A stretch of DNA of 47,255 nucleotides from Prevotella sp. (GTDB taxonomy: Bacteria > Bacteroidota > Bacteroidia > Bacteroidales > Bacteroidaceae): assembly GCA_017619275.1 (NCBI GenBank), contig JAFZSR010000064.1, forward strand, positions 1 through 47,255, given 5' to 3'. Of this stretch, positions 35,441 through 44,400 are shown piece after piece (position 1 is the stretch's first letter; each line of letters starts with the position of its first letter). The notes below the pieces were generated by a model that saw only the letters and a list, made by a program, of their open reading frames with translations, was not told the origin of the DNA and made no database searches. Made by a program: the position numbers and the translations under genes.

Positions 35441-38400
35441 TTACTTTTGGATTTCATATTCCACAGGGCGCTTGGCATACTGCTGCAGCTCGGTGGCCAC
35501 GTCGGGGTTCTCCTCGTCGCCCTCGAACTTCATCGGGCGGAACTTCTCTTGCAGACCCTGGAAGATGACGAACAGGGCGGGCACCACAAAGATCTGGCAG
35601 AGCGTACCGATGAGCATGCCACCCACTGCGGCGGCGCCCAGCGTCTGGTTACCATTCTTGCCTACGCCGCTGGCGAACATCAGAGGCAGCAGACCCACCA
35701 CCATGGCGAGCGACGTCATGAGGATAGGACGCAGACGGGCGGCGGCACCCAACACGGCGCTCCACGAGATGGCCATACCCGTCTGGCGACGCTCCAAGGC
35801 GAACTGCACAATCAGGATGGCGTTCTTGGCCAACAGTCCAATCAGCATGATGAGCGAAATCTGCATGTAGATGTCGTTGGCATGTCCGAAGAGCATGGTG
35901 AAGAGGAAGCAGCCTGCCAGACCGAAAGGCACAGAGAGCAGCACGGCCCACGGCAGCAGGTAGCTCTCGTACTGTGCAGCCAGGATGAGGTAGATGAACA
36001 TGAAGCAGAGCAGGAAGATGATGGCCGTAGAGTTGGTGGCCTTCGCCTCCTCACGCGTCAGTCCGCTGTAGTCGTAGGTGTAGCCCGTGGGCAGCACGTC
36101 GGCGGCCACCTCTTGTGCTGCCTTGATGGCTTCACCAGTGGAGTAGCCGCTGGCCACCGTTCCCGTCACATTAATCGAGGTGAACAGGTTGAAGCGGTTG
36201 ATGTTCGTGGGGCCGTAGACGCGCTCAATGTGGCAGAACTCCTCGATGGGCGACATGCCCGCAGGCGTGCGCACATATATATTATTGAGACTCTCGGAGG
36301 TCATGCGCGACTCGGGTGTTCCCTGAATCATCACGCGGTAGAGCTTACCGTAGGCGTTGAAGTTAGAGGCATAGAGTCCGCCATAGTATCCCTGCAGGGT
36401 CGAGAGGATGGTGCTGGGCGAGATGTTGCTTTGCTTGCACTTGGCCACGTCGACATGCACCATGTATTGCGGGTACGAGGGGTTGTAGCTGGTTTGTGCG
36501 CGCTGTATCTCTGGGCGCTTGTTCAACTCGGCGATGAAGGTGGTGACAATCTCAAAGAAGCGCTCCAGCGAGCCGCCCGTGCGGTCCTGCATCACCAGCG
36601 ACAGTCCGCTGTTGGCCGAGAAGCCGGGAATCATAGGCGGCGAGAAAGCCAGAATGTTGGCATCCTTGATGTGGGCTGTCTTCAAGAAGATCTGCGCCAC
36701 GACACCACTGGCCTCCAGGGGATTGAGGAAGAAACGGTAGATGCCGTCGCCTTCCCACAAACCCTTCACCTTCCACCAGAAACCTTTCTGGCGCTCGCTG
36801 AAGGGTTTCAGTTTCAGGATGAACGTGGCCTGGTCTGAGCCAGCACCAGCGATGAAGTTGTAGCCCTGAATCTGCTCGCGGCTCTGTATGGCGGGGTCGG
36901 CAGCGAGGATGCTGTCCACCTCGTTGATGATTTGACGGGTGCGAGCCACGCTGGTGGCAGGGGGCATGCTGATGGTGCAGAACAGGGTGCCGGTGTCCTC
37001 GTCGGGCACCAGACCGGTCTTCGTGGTGAACATGGTTCCCACAAGGACTCCAATACCCACCAACACGGCGATGCCAATGAGCAACGGACGGCGCACTGTC
37101 TTTTCCACACGCTTCTTGTATTTGCCCAGAATCTTGTCATAGGCGGTGTTGAAAGCCAGGTGGAAGCGGTCCGCGCGGCTCATCTTCTTCTCCTTGCCGT
37201 CGGCATCGTGCGGTTTCAGGAAGATGGCGCAGAGTGCCGGCGAGAGCGTCAGGGCGTTCAAGGCTGAAATGAAGATAGAGACGGCCATGGTGATACCGAA
37301 CTCACGGTAGAACGTACCCGTGGTGCCGCCAAGGAAGCTCACGGGGATGAACACCGAGGCCATGACCAGCGTGATGGAGATGATGGCACCCGATATCTCG
37401 TTCATGGCATCGATACTGGCGGTGAGCGGACTCTTGTAGCCCTGGTCGAGCTTGGCGTGCACCGCCTCCACCACCACGATGGCGTCGTCGACCACGATGG
37501 CGATGGCCAGCAGCAAAGCGGATAGCGTGAGCAGGTTGATACTGAAGCCGAACACCTCGAGGAAGAAGAACGTACCGATGAGCGACACGGGCACGGCGAT
37601 GAGCGGGATGAGCGTGGAGCGCATATCCTGCAGGAAGATGTACACCACGAGGAACACCAGGACGAGCGTCATCAGCAGTGTGAACACCACCTCCTCGATA
37701 CTGGCGTAGAGGAACTCAGTAACGTCGTAGTTGATTTTATAGAACATGCCCGGCGGCATCAACTTCTGCTGCTCGGCCAGCTCGGCCTTCACCTGCTTGG
37801 CAATCTCGTTGGCGTTGGAACCAGCAATCTGCTGCACCATACCCATCACCGACGGGATGTTGTTGTTCTTCATCGACACCGAGTACTGCAGTCCGCCCAG
37901 CTCGATGCGTGCCACGTCTTTCAGGCGCAGCGTGTTACCGTCGGCATCGCTGCTGATGATGATGTTGCCAAACTCCTCGGCGGTCTTCAGACGACCCGTA
38001 TAGCGCATGGCATACTCGTAGGCCACGTCGGCCTCCTCGCCAAAGCGTCCAGGGGCGGCCTCCACGTTCTGCTCGGCCAGCACGGCACTGATGTCCGAGG
38101 GCATCAGGTTGTACTGCTTCATCACGTCGGGGTTGAGCCAGATGCGCATGGAGTAGGTCTTCACACCGGGGCTCTGCACGTCGCCCACACCTTGTATACG
38201 CTTGATGGCGGGGATGATGTTGATGTTCGAGTAGTTCGTCAGGAACTGGTCGTCGTAGCGGCCGTCGCTGGTCAGCGTGAACATCATCACCTGACTGGTC
38301 TGTCGCTTCATCACCGTCACGCCGATGCGAGTCACCTCGGCGGGCAGCAGTGCCTGTGCCTGCTGCACTCGGTTCTGCACGTTCACGGCGCACATGTCGG

Positions 38401-38698
38401 GGTTCATGCCTTGGCGGAAGAGGATGCTGATGTTGGCCGAGCCCGACGAGGCCGACGAGCTCATGTAGTCCATACCCTCCACACCGTTGATGCTCTCCTC
38501 CAAAGGCACAAGCACGGAATTCTTCACCGTCTCGGCATCGGCGCCAGGATAGCTGGTGAACACCACCACTGTGGGCGGGGCGATGTCGGGATACTGCTCG
38601 ATGGGCAGCGTGGTGAGTCCTATAAAGCCCAGGATGACGATGAGGATGGAGATCACCGTCGACAGTACCGGGCGCTTGATAAAGTTTGTAAAAGTCAT
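35441..38698 (-). CDS. RND multidrug efflux transporter (HAE1/AcrB type)
   Basis: 1085 residues, as expected. It starts MTFTNFIKRPVLSTVISIL with the first TM helix; LPIEQYPDIAPPTVVV and YPGADAETVKNSVLVPLEES are typical of AcrB porter domains. The proton-relay Asp pair is in LLAIAIVVDDAIVVVEAVH of TM4. GLTREEAKATN and QISLIMLIGLLAKNAILIV mark the second half, and the C-terminus is cytosolic (EKFRPMKFEGDEENP). It works with the adaptor gene (14 bases upstream) and the TolC-like gene (45 bases downstream). The drug or metabolite exported is unknown. Confidence 0.95.
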   Translation of the reverse strand: MTFTNFIKRPVLSTVISILIVILGFIGLTTLPIEQYPDIAPPTVVVFTSYPGADAETVKNSVLVPLEESINGVEGMDYMSSSASSGSANISILFRQGMNPDMCAVNVQNRVQQAQALLPAEVTRIGVTVMKRQTSQVMMFTLTSDGRYDDQFLTNYSNINIIPAIKRIQGVGDVQSPGVKTYSMRIWLNPDVMKQYNLMPSDISAVLAEQNVEAAPGRFGEEADVAYEYAMRYTGRLKTAEEFGNIIISSDADGNTLRLKDVARIELGGLQYSVSMKNNNIPSVMGMVQQIAGSNANEIAKQVKAELAEQQKLMPPGMFYKINYDVTEFLYASIEEVVFTLLMTLVLVFLVVYIFLQDMRSTLIPLIAVPVSLIGTFFFLEVFGFSINLLTLSALLLAIAIVVDDAIVVVEAVHAKLDQGYKSPLTASIDAMNEISGAIISITLVMASVFIPVSFLGGTTGTFYREFGITMAVSIFISALNALTLSPALCAIFLKPHDADGKEKKMSRADRFHLAFNTAYDKILGKYKKRVEKTVRRPLLIGIAVLVGIGVLVGTMFTTKTGLVPDEDTGTLFCTISMPPATSVARTRQIINEVDSILAADPAIQSREQIQGYNFIAGAGSDQATFILKLKPFSERQKGFWWKVKGLWEGDGIYRFFLNPLEASGVVAQIFLKTAHIKDANILAFSPPMIPGFSANSGLSLVMQDRTGGSLERFFEIVTTFIAELNKRPEIQRAQTSYNPSYPQYMVHVDVAKCKQSNISPSTILSTLQGYYGGLYASNFNAYGKLYRVMIQGTPESRMTSESLNNIYVRTPAGMSPIEEFCHIERVYGPTNINRFNLFTSINVTGTVASGYSTGEAIKAAQEVAADVLPTGYTYDYSGLTREEAKATNSTAIIFLLCFMFIYLILAAQYESYLLPWAVLLSVPFGLAGCFLFTMLFGHANDIYMQISLIMLIGLLAKNAILIVQFALERRQTGMAISWSAVLGAAARLRPILMTSLAMVVGLLPLMFASGVGKNGNQTLGAAAVGGMLIGTLCQIFVVPALFVIFQGLQEKFRPMKFEGDEENPDVATELQQYAKRPVEYEIQK

Positions 38699-38712
38699 TT
38701 TCTCCCCCTATT

Positions 38713-39888
38713 TTATTTCTTCATTGCATCCACAATGTCGCCGGCCGTCATGGCCTTGGCTTGTTCCTTGATTTTCTCTTCGTAGCGCTGGGGCGTGATG
38801 GGCACAATCTCCATCTGGTCCTGCAGCTTCGTGATGCCATTGGTCACATATTTGTCGCCTACTTTGAGGCCGCTGGTGACGATGAAGTTTTTGCCGTCGT
38901 CCTGCGGGTCGACGGTGATCTCGGTGTAGACCACCTTGTTGCTGTCGTTGAGCAGGTAGACGAATTTCTTGTTCTGCACCTCGCTGACCACGCGTTGGGG
39001 AATGACGATGGCGCCCTCCGACTCGCGTGGCACGATGATGGTGCCCGCGCCACCGCTCTTCAGCAGTCCGTCGGGGTTGGGGAAGCGGGCCTTCATCTGC
39101 ACCGAACCGGTGGCTTTGTCGATGACGCCGCTGATGGTGGCCACGTGGCCTTCATAACCATAAATGCTACCGTCGGCCAGCTGCAGCTGCAACTTTGGGA
39201 ACTGCTCGGTGGCGCCCTTCAGGCCGCCCTCGGCCTTGCTCATGGCGAGCATGTCCTTCTCCGTCACGCTGAAGTAGACGTCCATCTGACTGATGTCGCT
39301 CACGTGGGTGAGCACATTCGAGGCGCTCACCAGCGCACCCTTCTTCAGGGGCAGCGTGCCTACGACACCCCGGGCAGGGCTCTTCACATAGCAGAAGCTC
39401 AAGTTCTCCTTGGCCGAGGCCAGCATGGCCTGTGCCTGAGCCAGCTGTGCCTGTGCGCTTTGCAGCGAGTTGCCAGCCGTCTGCAGCTCATACTCGCCGA
39501 TGACATGGCTGTCGAAGAGTTGCTGCGAGTTCTCGTAGGTCAGCTTGGCGGTGTTCACCTGGCTCTGCGCCGTGTTCACGCTGGCTTGAGCCTGACGCAC
39601 GGCGGCCTGGTAGGTCTCGTTGTCGATGACGAAAAGCACCTGTCCGGCCTGCACCGTCTGACCTTCCGTCACGTTGATCTTCGTGAGGAATCCAGTCACC
39701 TTCGGGCGTATCTCCACGTCCTGGATACCATTGATCACGGCGGGATACGTCGTCTGCATAGCCGCTGCCGAGGTGGTCACCTCTTGCACCGGGTACTCAT
39801 TGTCGCCAAAATTGGGCATGCCACCACCGCCGCCACACGATGCCAGCATGGTGGTGAGGGCAGCGGCCAAAAACAATTTCTTTTTCAT
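38713..39888 (-). CDS. RND efflux periplasmic adaptor (MFP) lipoprotein
   Basis: 391 residues with a lipobox at LASCG (Cys18). The order is typical of AcrA/MexA: EIRPKVTGFLTKINVTEGQTV and AGQVLFVIDNETYQAAVRQA (lipoyl), a coiled-coil hairpin (QSQVNTAKLTYENSQQLFDS; LQSAQAQLAQAQAMLASAKE), YVKSPARGVVGTLPLKKGAL, then beta-barrel and membrane-proximal domains (SVTEKDMLAMSK; VQMKARFPNPDGLLKSGGAG). It couples the inner-membrane pump to the outer-membrane channel. First structural gene after the AraC regulator, with a -7 box upstream. Confidence 0.94.
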   Translation of the reverse strand: MKKKLFLAAALTTMLASCGGGGGMPNFGDNEYPVQEVTTSAAAMQTTYPAVINGIQDVEIRPKVTGFLTKINVTEGQTVQAGQVLFVIDNETYQAAVRQAQASVNTAQSQVNTAKLTYENSQQLFDSHVIGEYELQTAGNSLQSAQAQLAQAQAMLASAKENLSFCYVKSPARGVVGTLPLKKGALVSASNVLTHVSDISQMDVYFSVTEKDMLAMSKAEGGLKGATEQFPKLQLQLADGSIYGYEGHVATISGVIDKATGSVQMKARFPNPDGLLKSGGAGTIIVPRESEGAIVIPQRVVSEVQNKKFVYLLNDSNKVVYTEITVDPQDDGKNFIVTSGLKVGDKYVTNGITKLQDQMEIVPITPQRYEEKIKEQAKAMTAGDIVDAMKK

Positions 39889-39964
39889 ACCTGTTGTTTA
39901 TTTATTAGTTTTGTATTGCTTGTTTACGAAAACCCAAACGGCTTATTTAGGTTTTTTTGACGTG

Positions 39965-39972
39965 CAAAGTTA
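39965..39972 (-). promoter_or_regulatory. -7 box of the efflux operon
   Basis: TAACTTTG on the minus strand (39972-39965), about 75 nt before the adaptor ATG. No clear -33 TTG is seen; activation by a regulator would fit. The rest of the 39889-40100 gap is AT-rich with no gene. Confidence 0.5.
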
Positions 39973-40100
39973 CGAAAATATTATGTAAGCTACACACATT
40001 GCACGTGTTTTTTACACTTTATTAGCACAAAAACGATGCAGAAATAGCCACACACAGCGACTCGGAGGCTCATATATATAAAAGATGTGTGGATGCCAAG

Positions 40101-41252
40101 CTAATTGTTCTTCTGGAACTTGGCGGGCGTGGTGCCAGTGTGCTGCACAAAGATTTGGTGGAAATACTGTCGACTGCTGAAGCCGCAGTAGTCGGCCACG
40201 CTCTCTGTCGACCAGTCGGGATGCTCGCCCAGCACTTGCTTTGCGTCCTCCACGCGCAGGTGGTTCATCAGCGTGGCCAGCTTGTGGTATTCCGACTGGC
40301 GCAGCCACAGTTGAAGCAGCCTTACAGAGACGTGGATCTGCTTTGCCACGATGCCCAATGTGAGGTTGTGCTGGCGGAAAGCGCCTTCGGCCGTCCATTG
40401 TTCCAGCGCCTTTTCCACCTGCTGCCGTTCTTCATCGGTCATCGACAAGGCCTCCCCTTTTGCTGCTGTGGGAACGTCTGAAGGGGAAGTCTCCGTGGTC
40501 GTGGTCGCTTCATCCTCTTCCCCTTCTTCGGCTTCCTCCACGCGGTTGGCATCCTCGCTGATGCCATAGCTGTAGATGCTGATCACCGTATAGGAGATGC
40601 TGAAGAAGGTCACGACAGAGAAAATTATCAGCGCCACCCCCTCGAAGAAGATGCCCAAGGGCACCGCCAGGGCTATCAACGTCAGCAGGTGCACGCTCAG
40701 TCCCATCCACCTCAACAGGTCGTGACGCTCGCGGTCGAAGTATTCGTCCACGGCCAGCTGCAGACGTTTGTATTCACGTATTTGCAGGATGAAATAATAG
40801 CATTGCATGAGCATGAAGAACCCAGCTCCCACATATTCGGCGCTACGTAGTGGCTGCGACTCTCCGGGCAGCGGCACGCCGTCGAGGGCAACGGTGGCCA
40901 ACAGTCCCACCGCCACGATACCGCAAATCACCACTCCCACCGTCCATTCTTTAGGGCTTACACGCCCCCGCCGCTGCACATTGAGAATGGCCATGTTGAT
41001 GAACAACGCGGCGGGCATGAACAGTAGCAGGTTCAAAAACACGGCCTGCGTCACACCCATCTGGCGCAACCCCAACTGGTGCTGCACAAAGAACTGCACG
41101 GCGATGAGCAGCGTGCCGCTCACCAACAACCAGCGTGCCCTGGCGAAGCCGGCATGGCGCATGGCGCGTGGCGGAACACGCACCACCAGCATCATGGCCA
41201 GTATCGTCATTGCCAGCATGCCGCTGACCTGCATCTCTCCTGTCGTCATCAT
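40101..41252 (-). CDS. Membrane-anchored AraC-family regulator
   Basis: 383 residues. Residues about 10-235 hold six or seven hydrophobic helices (MLAMTILAMMLVV; FLNLLLFMPAALFINMAIL; VGVVICGIVAVGLLATVAL; LLTLIALAVPLGIFF; LIIFSVVTFFSISYTVISIY). A charged Glu/Thr linker follows (EEAEEGEEDEATTTTETSPS), then a C-terminal AraC HTH domain (residues about 290-380: RLLQLWLRQSEYHKLATLMN; SVADYCGFSSRQYFHQIFVQ; TGTTPAKFQ). It is probably a membrane sensor-regulator for the downstream efflux operon and/or the divergent surface-protein gene. A -7 box (41265-41258) lies only 6 bases before ATG 41252, so translation may begin at ATG 41234 instead. Confidence 0.88.
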   Translation of the reverse strand: MMTTGEMQVSGMLAMTILAMMLVVRVPPRAMRHAGFARARWLLVSGTLLIAVQFFVQHQLGLRQMGVTQAVFLNLLLFMPAALFINMAILNVQRRGRVSPKEWTVGVVICGIVAVGLLATVALDGVPLPGESQPLRSAEYVGAGFFMLMQCYYFILQIREYKRLQLAVDEYFDRERHDLLRWMGLSVHLLTLIALAVPLGIFFEGVALIIFSVVTFFSISYTVISIYSYGISEDANRVEEAEEGEEDEATTTTETSPSDVPTAAKGEALSMTDEERQQVEKALEQWTAEGAFRQHNLTLGIVAKQIHVSVRLLQLWLRQSEYHKLATLMNHLRVEDAKQVLGEHPDWSTESVADYCGFSSRQYFHQIFVQHTGTTPAKFQKNN

Positions 41253-41303
41253 TGCAGCAAAATTACGAAAAAAAATTCAGACGGCCATCAAAAAAGAGCA
41301 AAA

Positions 41304-41372
41304 TGTCAAAAAATCGCGATATTTTGACACCTGAAAGTCCGTTTTTTGACACTAACCGGTGTTTTTTGACAC
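41304..41372. promoter_or_regulatory. Operator-like TTTTGACA boxes between the AraC and surface-protein genes
   Basis: Four boxes: an inverted pair TGTCAAAA (41304-41311) and TTTTGACA (41322-41329) around TCGCGA, plus direct copies TTTTTTGACAC at 41342-41352 and 41362-41372. Direct copies start 20-22 bases apart (two helical turns), as expected for AraC-type half-sites. Confidence 0.55.
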
Positions 41373-41392
41373 CTTCTCACGACATTTCTGGC

Positions 41393-41421
41393 TATCTTTG
41401 CATATCTTATATATAAGATAT
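41393..41421 (+). promoter_or_regulatory. Surface-protein promoter with a 20-bp perfect palindrome at the start site
   Basis: The -7 box TATCTTTG (41393-41400) is followed directly by a perfect palindrome at 41402-41421 (ATATCTTATA and its complement). The predicted transcription start falls inside the palindrome. The nearest TTTG (41365-41368) is 24 nt upstream, within the last TTTTGACA box. Confidence 0.6.
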
Positions 41422-41488
41422 TCTTATGGTCAAGTATCGTTTTGTTTCATTCCGCGACAATAATGTAACACTATAAAACTATCGAATC

Positions 41489-44400
41489 ATGAAAAAAGGA
41501 AAAGTTAGAAAAAACCTGGCGAGGGCGGCCATGACGCTGCTCCTTGCCGCGCTCTGCTCCACAGGGGCATGGGCAGCAGGTGACATTTGTGTGGCTGGAG
41601 CGCGCTACACGTTGTTCAACGCGGGCTACAAATACATAGCCAGTAGCTTGCCTAACGCCTGGTATAACACCCCTAACGGCGAAAACGAAGAGGTTGTCTG
41701 TAAGAGACTCTTCGACGGCGACAAAAGCACGAAGTGGGTTTATGTGCCGTCGGGCACCAGCAATTCTTGTCCGACCCTGACCATCGACTTTCAAGTAGTT
41801 GCATCAAATAATTTTTATCCTGTGGTAAAGGGCTATATATTGGTCACTGGTGACGACACCGAGACTTATACCAACCGTAATCCCACAAAGTGGAAGCTTT
41901 ATGGTTCGAATGACATAAATGGCACGTGGACAAAGATTGACGAGCGCAACACCAGTAGCAACAGCGCCGACAAGCTCCCTCTGTCCAACTTGGCAGAAAA
42001 GTCATACATGACACCCAATAACAACACTGGCTACACGTACTATCGACTTGAGATTACAGACGTCAATGGAAGATTGAGCAGTGATGAGAGCAAATATAAA
42101 TGCCAGTTGAACGAATTGATACTTTTCGGAAACTCAGAATACTATAACAACAATACGCTCAACAACTACACCATAGGCGGTCTGGAGAATGCATTAACGT
42201 GGACTGGCAACGACCTCGCGCCCGACTACTACGTGCACCGCAACGGCACTCATCTGTCTCCTTCAAATTATAGAAGTGGCATTACTCCTTCACGCGTGAG
42301 GGATGCGGGCTTCTACACCTTGACCATTTATGAGAATTCTTCAAACTACCCCGGCGAGAAGAGCGTCATATTCCGCGTGGCGAAGCCCTTGGAAGGCGAG
42401 GGTACTGAAGAAAGCCCCTACCTTATCAACGACTACAACGACTGGAATGCTTTCGCCGAGAAGGTGACTTACGACAACGCCAACTACGGCGACAAGTACT
42501 ACAAGCTGACGTCAGACATCACCGTCACGACGATGGTGGGTTCGAGCGGCAGCCCCTTCAAAGGCCACTTCGACGGCGACGGCCACACGCTGACCCTCGA
42601 CCTGAGCGCCGCGGACTTCTTGAATAGCCACAACCTGAGTGCCGACGGCACATGTCGCGCCCCGTTCCGCTATGTATCCGGCACATCAAGTAGCCCCATC
42701 AGCATTCGACGTCTACACACCACCGGCACAGTGACGGCTGGCTCTGCAGTCCTCGACGACGTGAACATGCACCGTTCCGGCCTGATTGGCCAGTGCAACG
42801 GCTACGTTAACATCGACAATTGCTGGAGCAGCGTCAACATCACCAGCAGTCTTGCCCGTGAAGGCGGTCACTCTGGGTTCATTGGCAAATCCTATAGTAA
42901 TAGTGTTGTGAAAATCAACAACTGCCTCTTCGATGGCACCATCACCGGCAGCACAACTACCCGATGCGGTGGCTTTGTGGGTGGCGGCGCCTCCAATGTC
43001 ACCATCAAAAACTGTCTGATGGCAGGAACGCTTGATATCAGCATCGACCCTAATGACACGAAAAACAGTGCCACATTCAGCCGAATCACATTGTCAAGTG
43101 ACAGCAAAAAAAACTATTATGTTAATTCCTACGGCACCGTGCAGGGTACTGATGTCGGCGAGATGACCAACGACGAGCTGCTGGCTGCCCTCGGCAACCA
43201 ATGGGAGATATTGGGAGGCAAGGTGGTGCCCATCATCGACACCAAGAACCTGAAGCTCGGCACTGTGGAGTGCAGCACCAACTGGCCGTGGACGGGCGAG
43301 GAAATCAGCGTGGTGCCGACGATAAAGGACGTGGACGGCAACTTGGTCGATGCCGCCAACTACACTGTGAGCTTCTCACCCAGCCCCGTACAGGCTGCCG
43401 GCGACTACACCATGACTGTCACGGGCAGCGCCAATGGCTATCGTGGCACGCTCACCCATCTGTTCACTGTGAGCACCATCCCCAAGGGCATGTATCAAGA
43501 TGGGGAGACGCTTGCCATCAATATGCCGAAGAGCGACATAACTACGCTGGACCTTAGTCAGTTCAGTGTCAATTCGTTCAAGGTGTATGACGATGGCGGT
43601 AAGAATAACAACTACACCACATATTGCACTGGCAGCCTTAAGATTATTGCTCCCGAAGGCCGTCTGATTCGTATTTCAGGCAATGTGAAGTGTGCTAGTT
43701 CTGGATACTTGAAGATCTACGATGGTGGCACGAGGGTTGACAACATCATTATTGGAAAGAGCCGTTTCGGTTCCACGGAAGGTGAAAATATCGGCACGCT
43801 GACGTCCACGGGCCAGGAGATGCTCCTCTACTTCTATACCAGTTCGCCAAGGTACGAAGGCCTCGACCTGACCGTGACACTGATAGATGCCAGCACGGAG
43901 TATGACATCACTGTGGTCAATCTCAACACCGAAAGGGGCACGGTGAGCGTCAACCCCGCACTGGCTGCCGCCAATACCGACATCACCGTGTCCGTCGCAC
44001 CGGCCAGTGGCTACAGGCTCTGCGACCTGCAGGCTGCCGATGCCTTCGGCAACCGAATCGACCTCTCTCACCTGCTGTGGTACAACAACACCAGCACGGG
44101 TACGTTCAAGATGGCTTCGAGCGACGTGACCATCACGCCGACGTTCACCAACGTATGGACAGCCGAGGGCGGACTCTATGTCAACATGCCTAAATCGGGG
44201 GAGACGCTGACTGTCAACCTCGACACAGAGACCCCCTCAGTGAAAATCTACGACGACGGAGGCAAAGACCACAACAACAGCTACAATTGCGACGGCTATC
44301 TGCTGCTCACCGCTCCACAGGGTTACAGTGTGAAGCTGACAGGCACAATGGACACAGGGGCTTTGAAGGCGTACGACGGCAGCACCGCTGTAACGCAACT

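Noticed and set aside
40440-40560. Acidic/Thr-rich linker of the AraC regulator as another inserted repeat
   Set aside because: No inverted arms or regular period could be seen; an ordinary low-complexity linker is enough.
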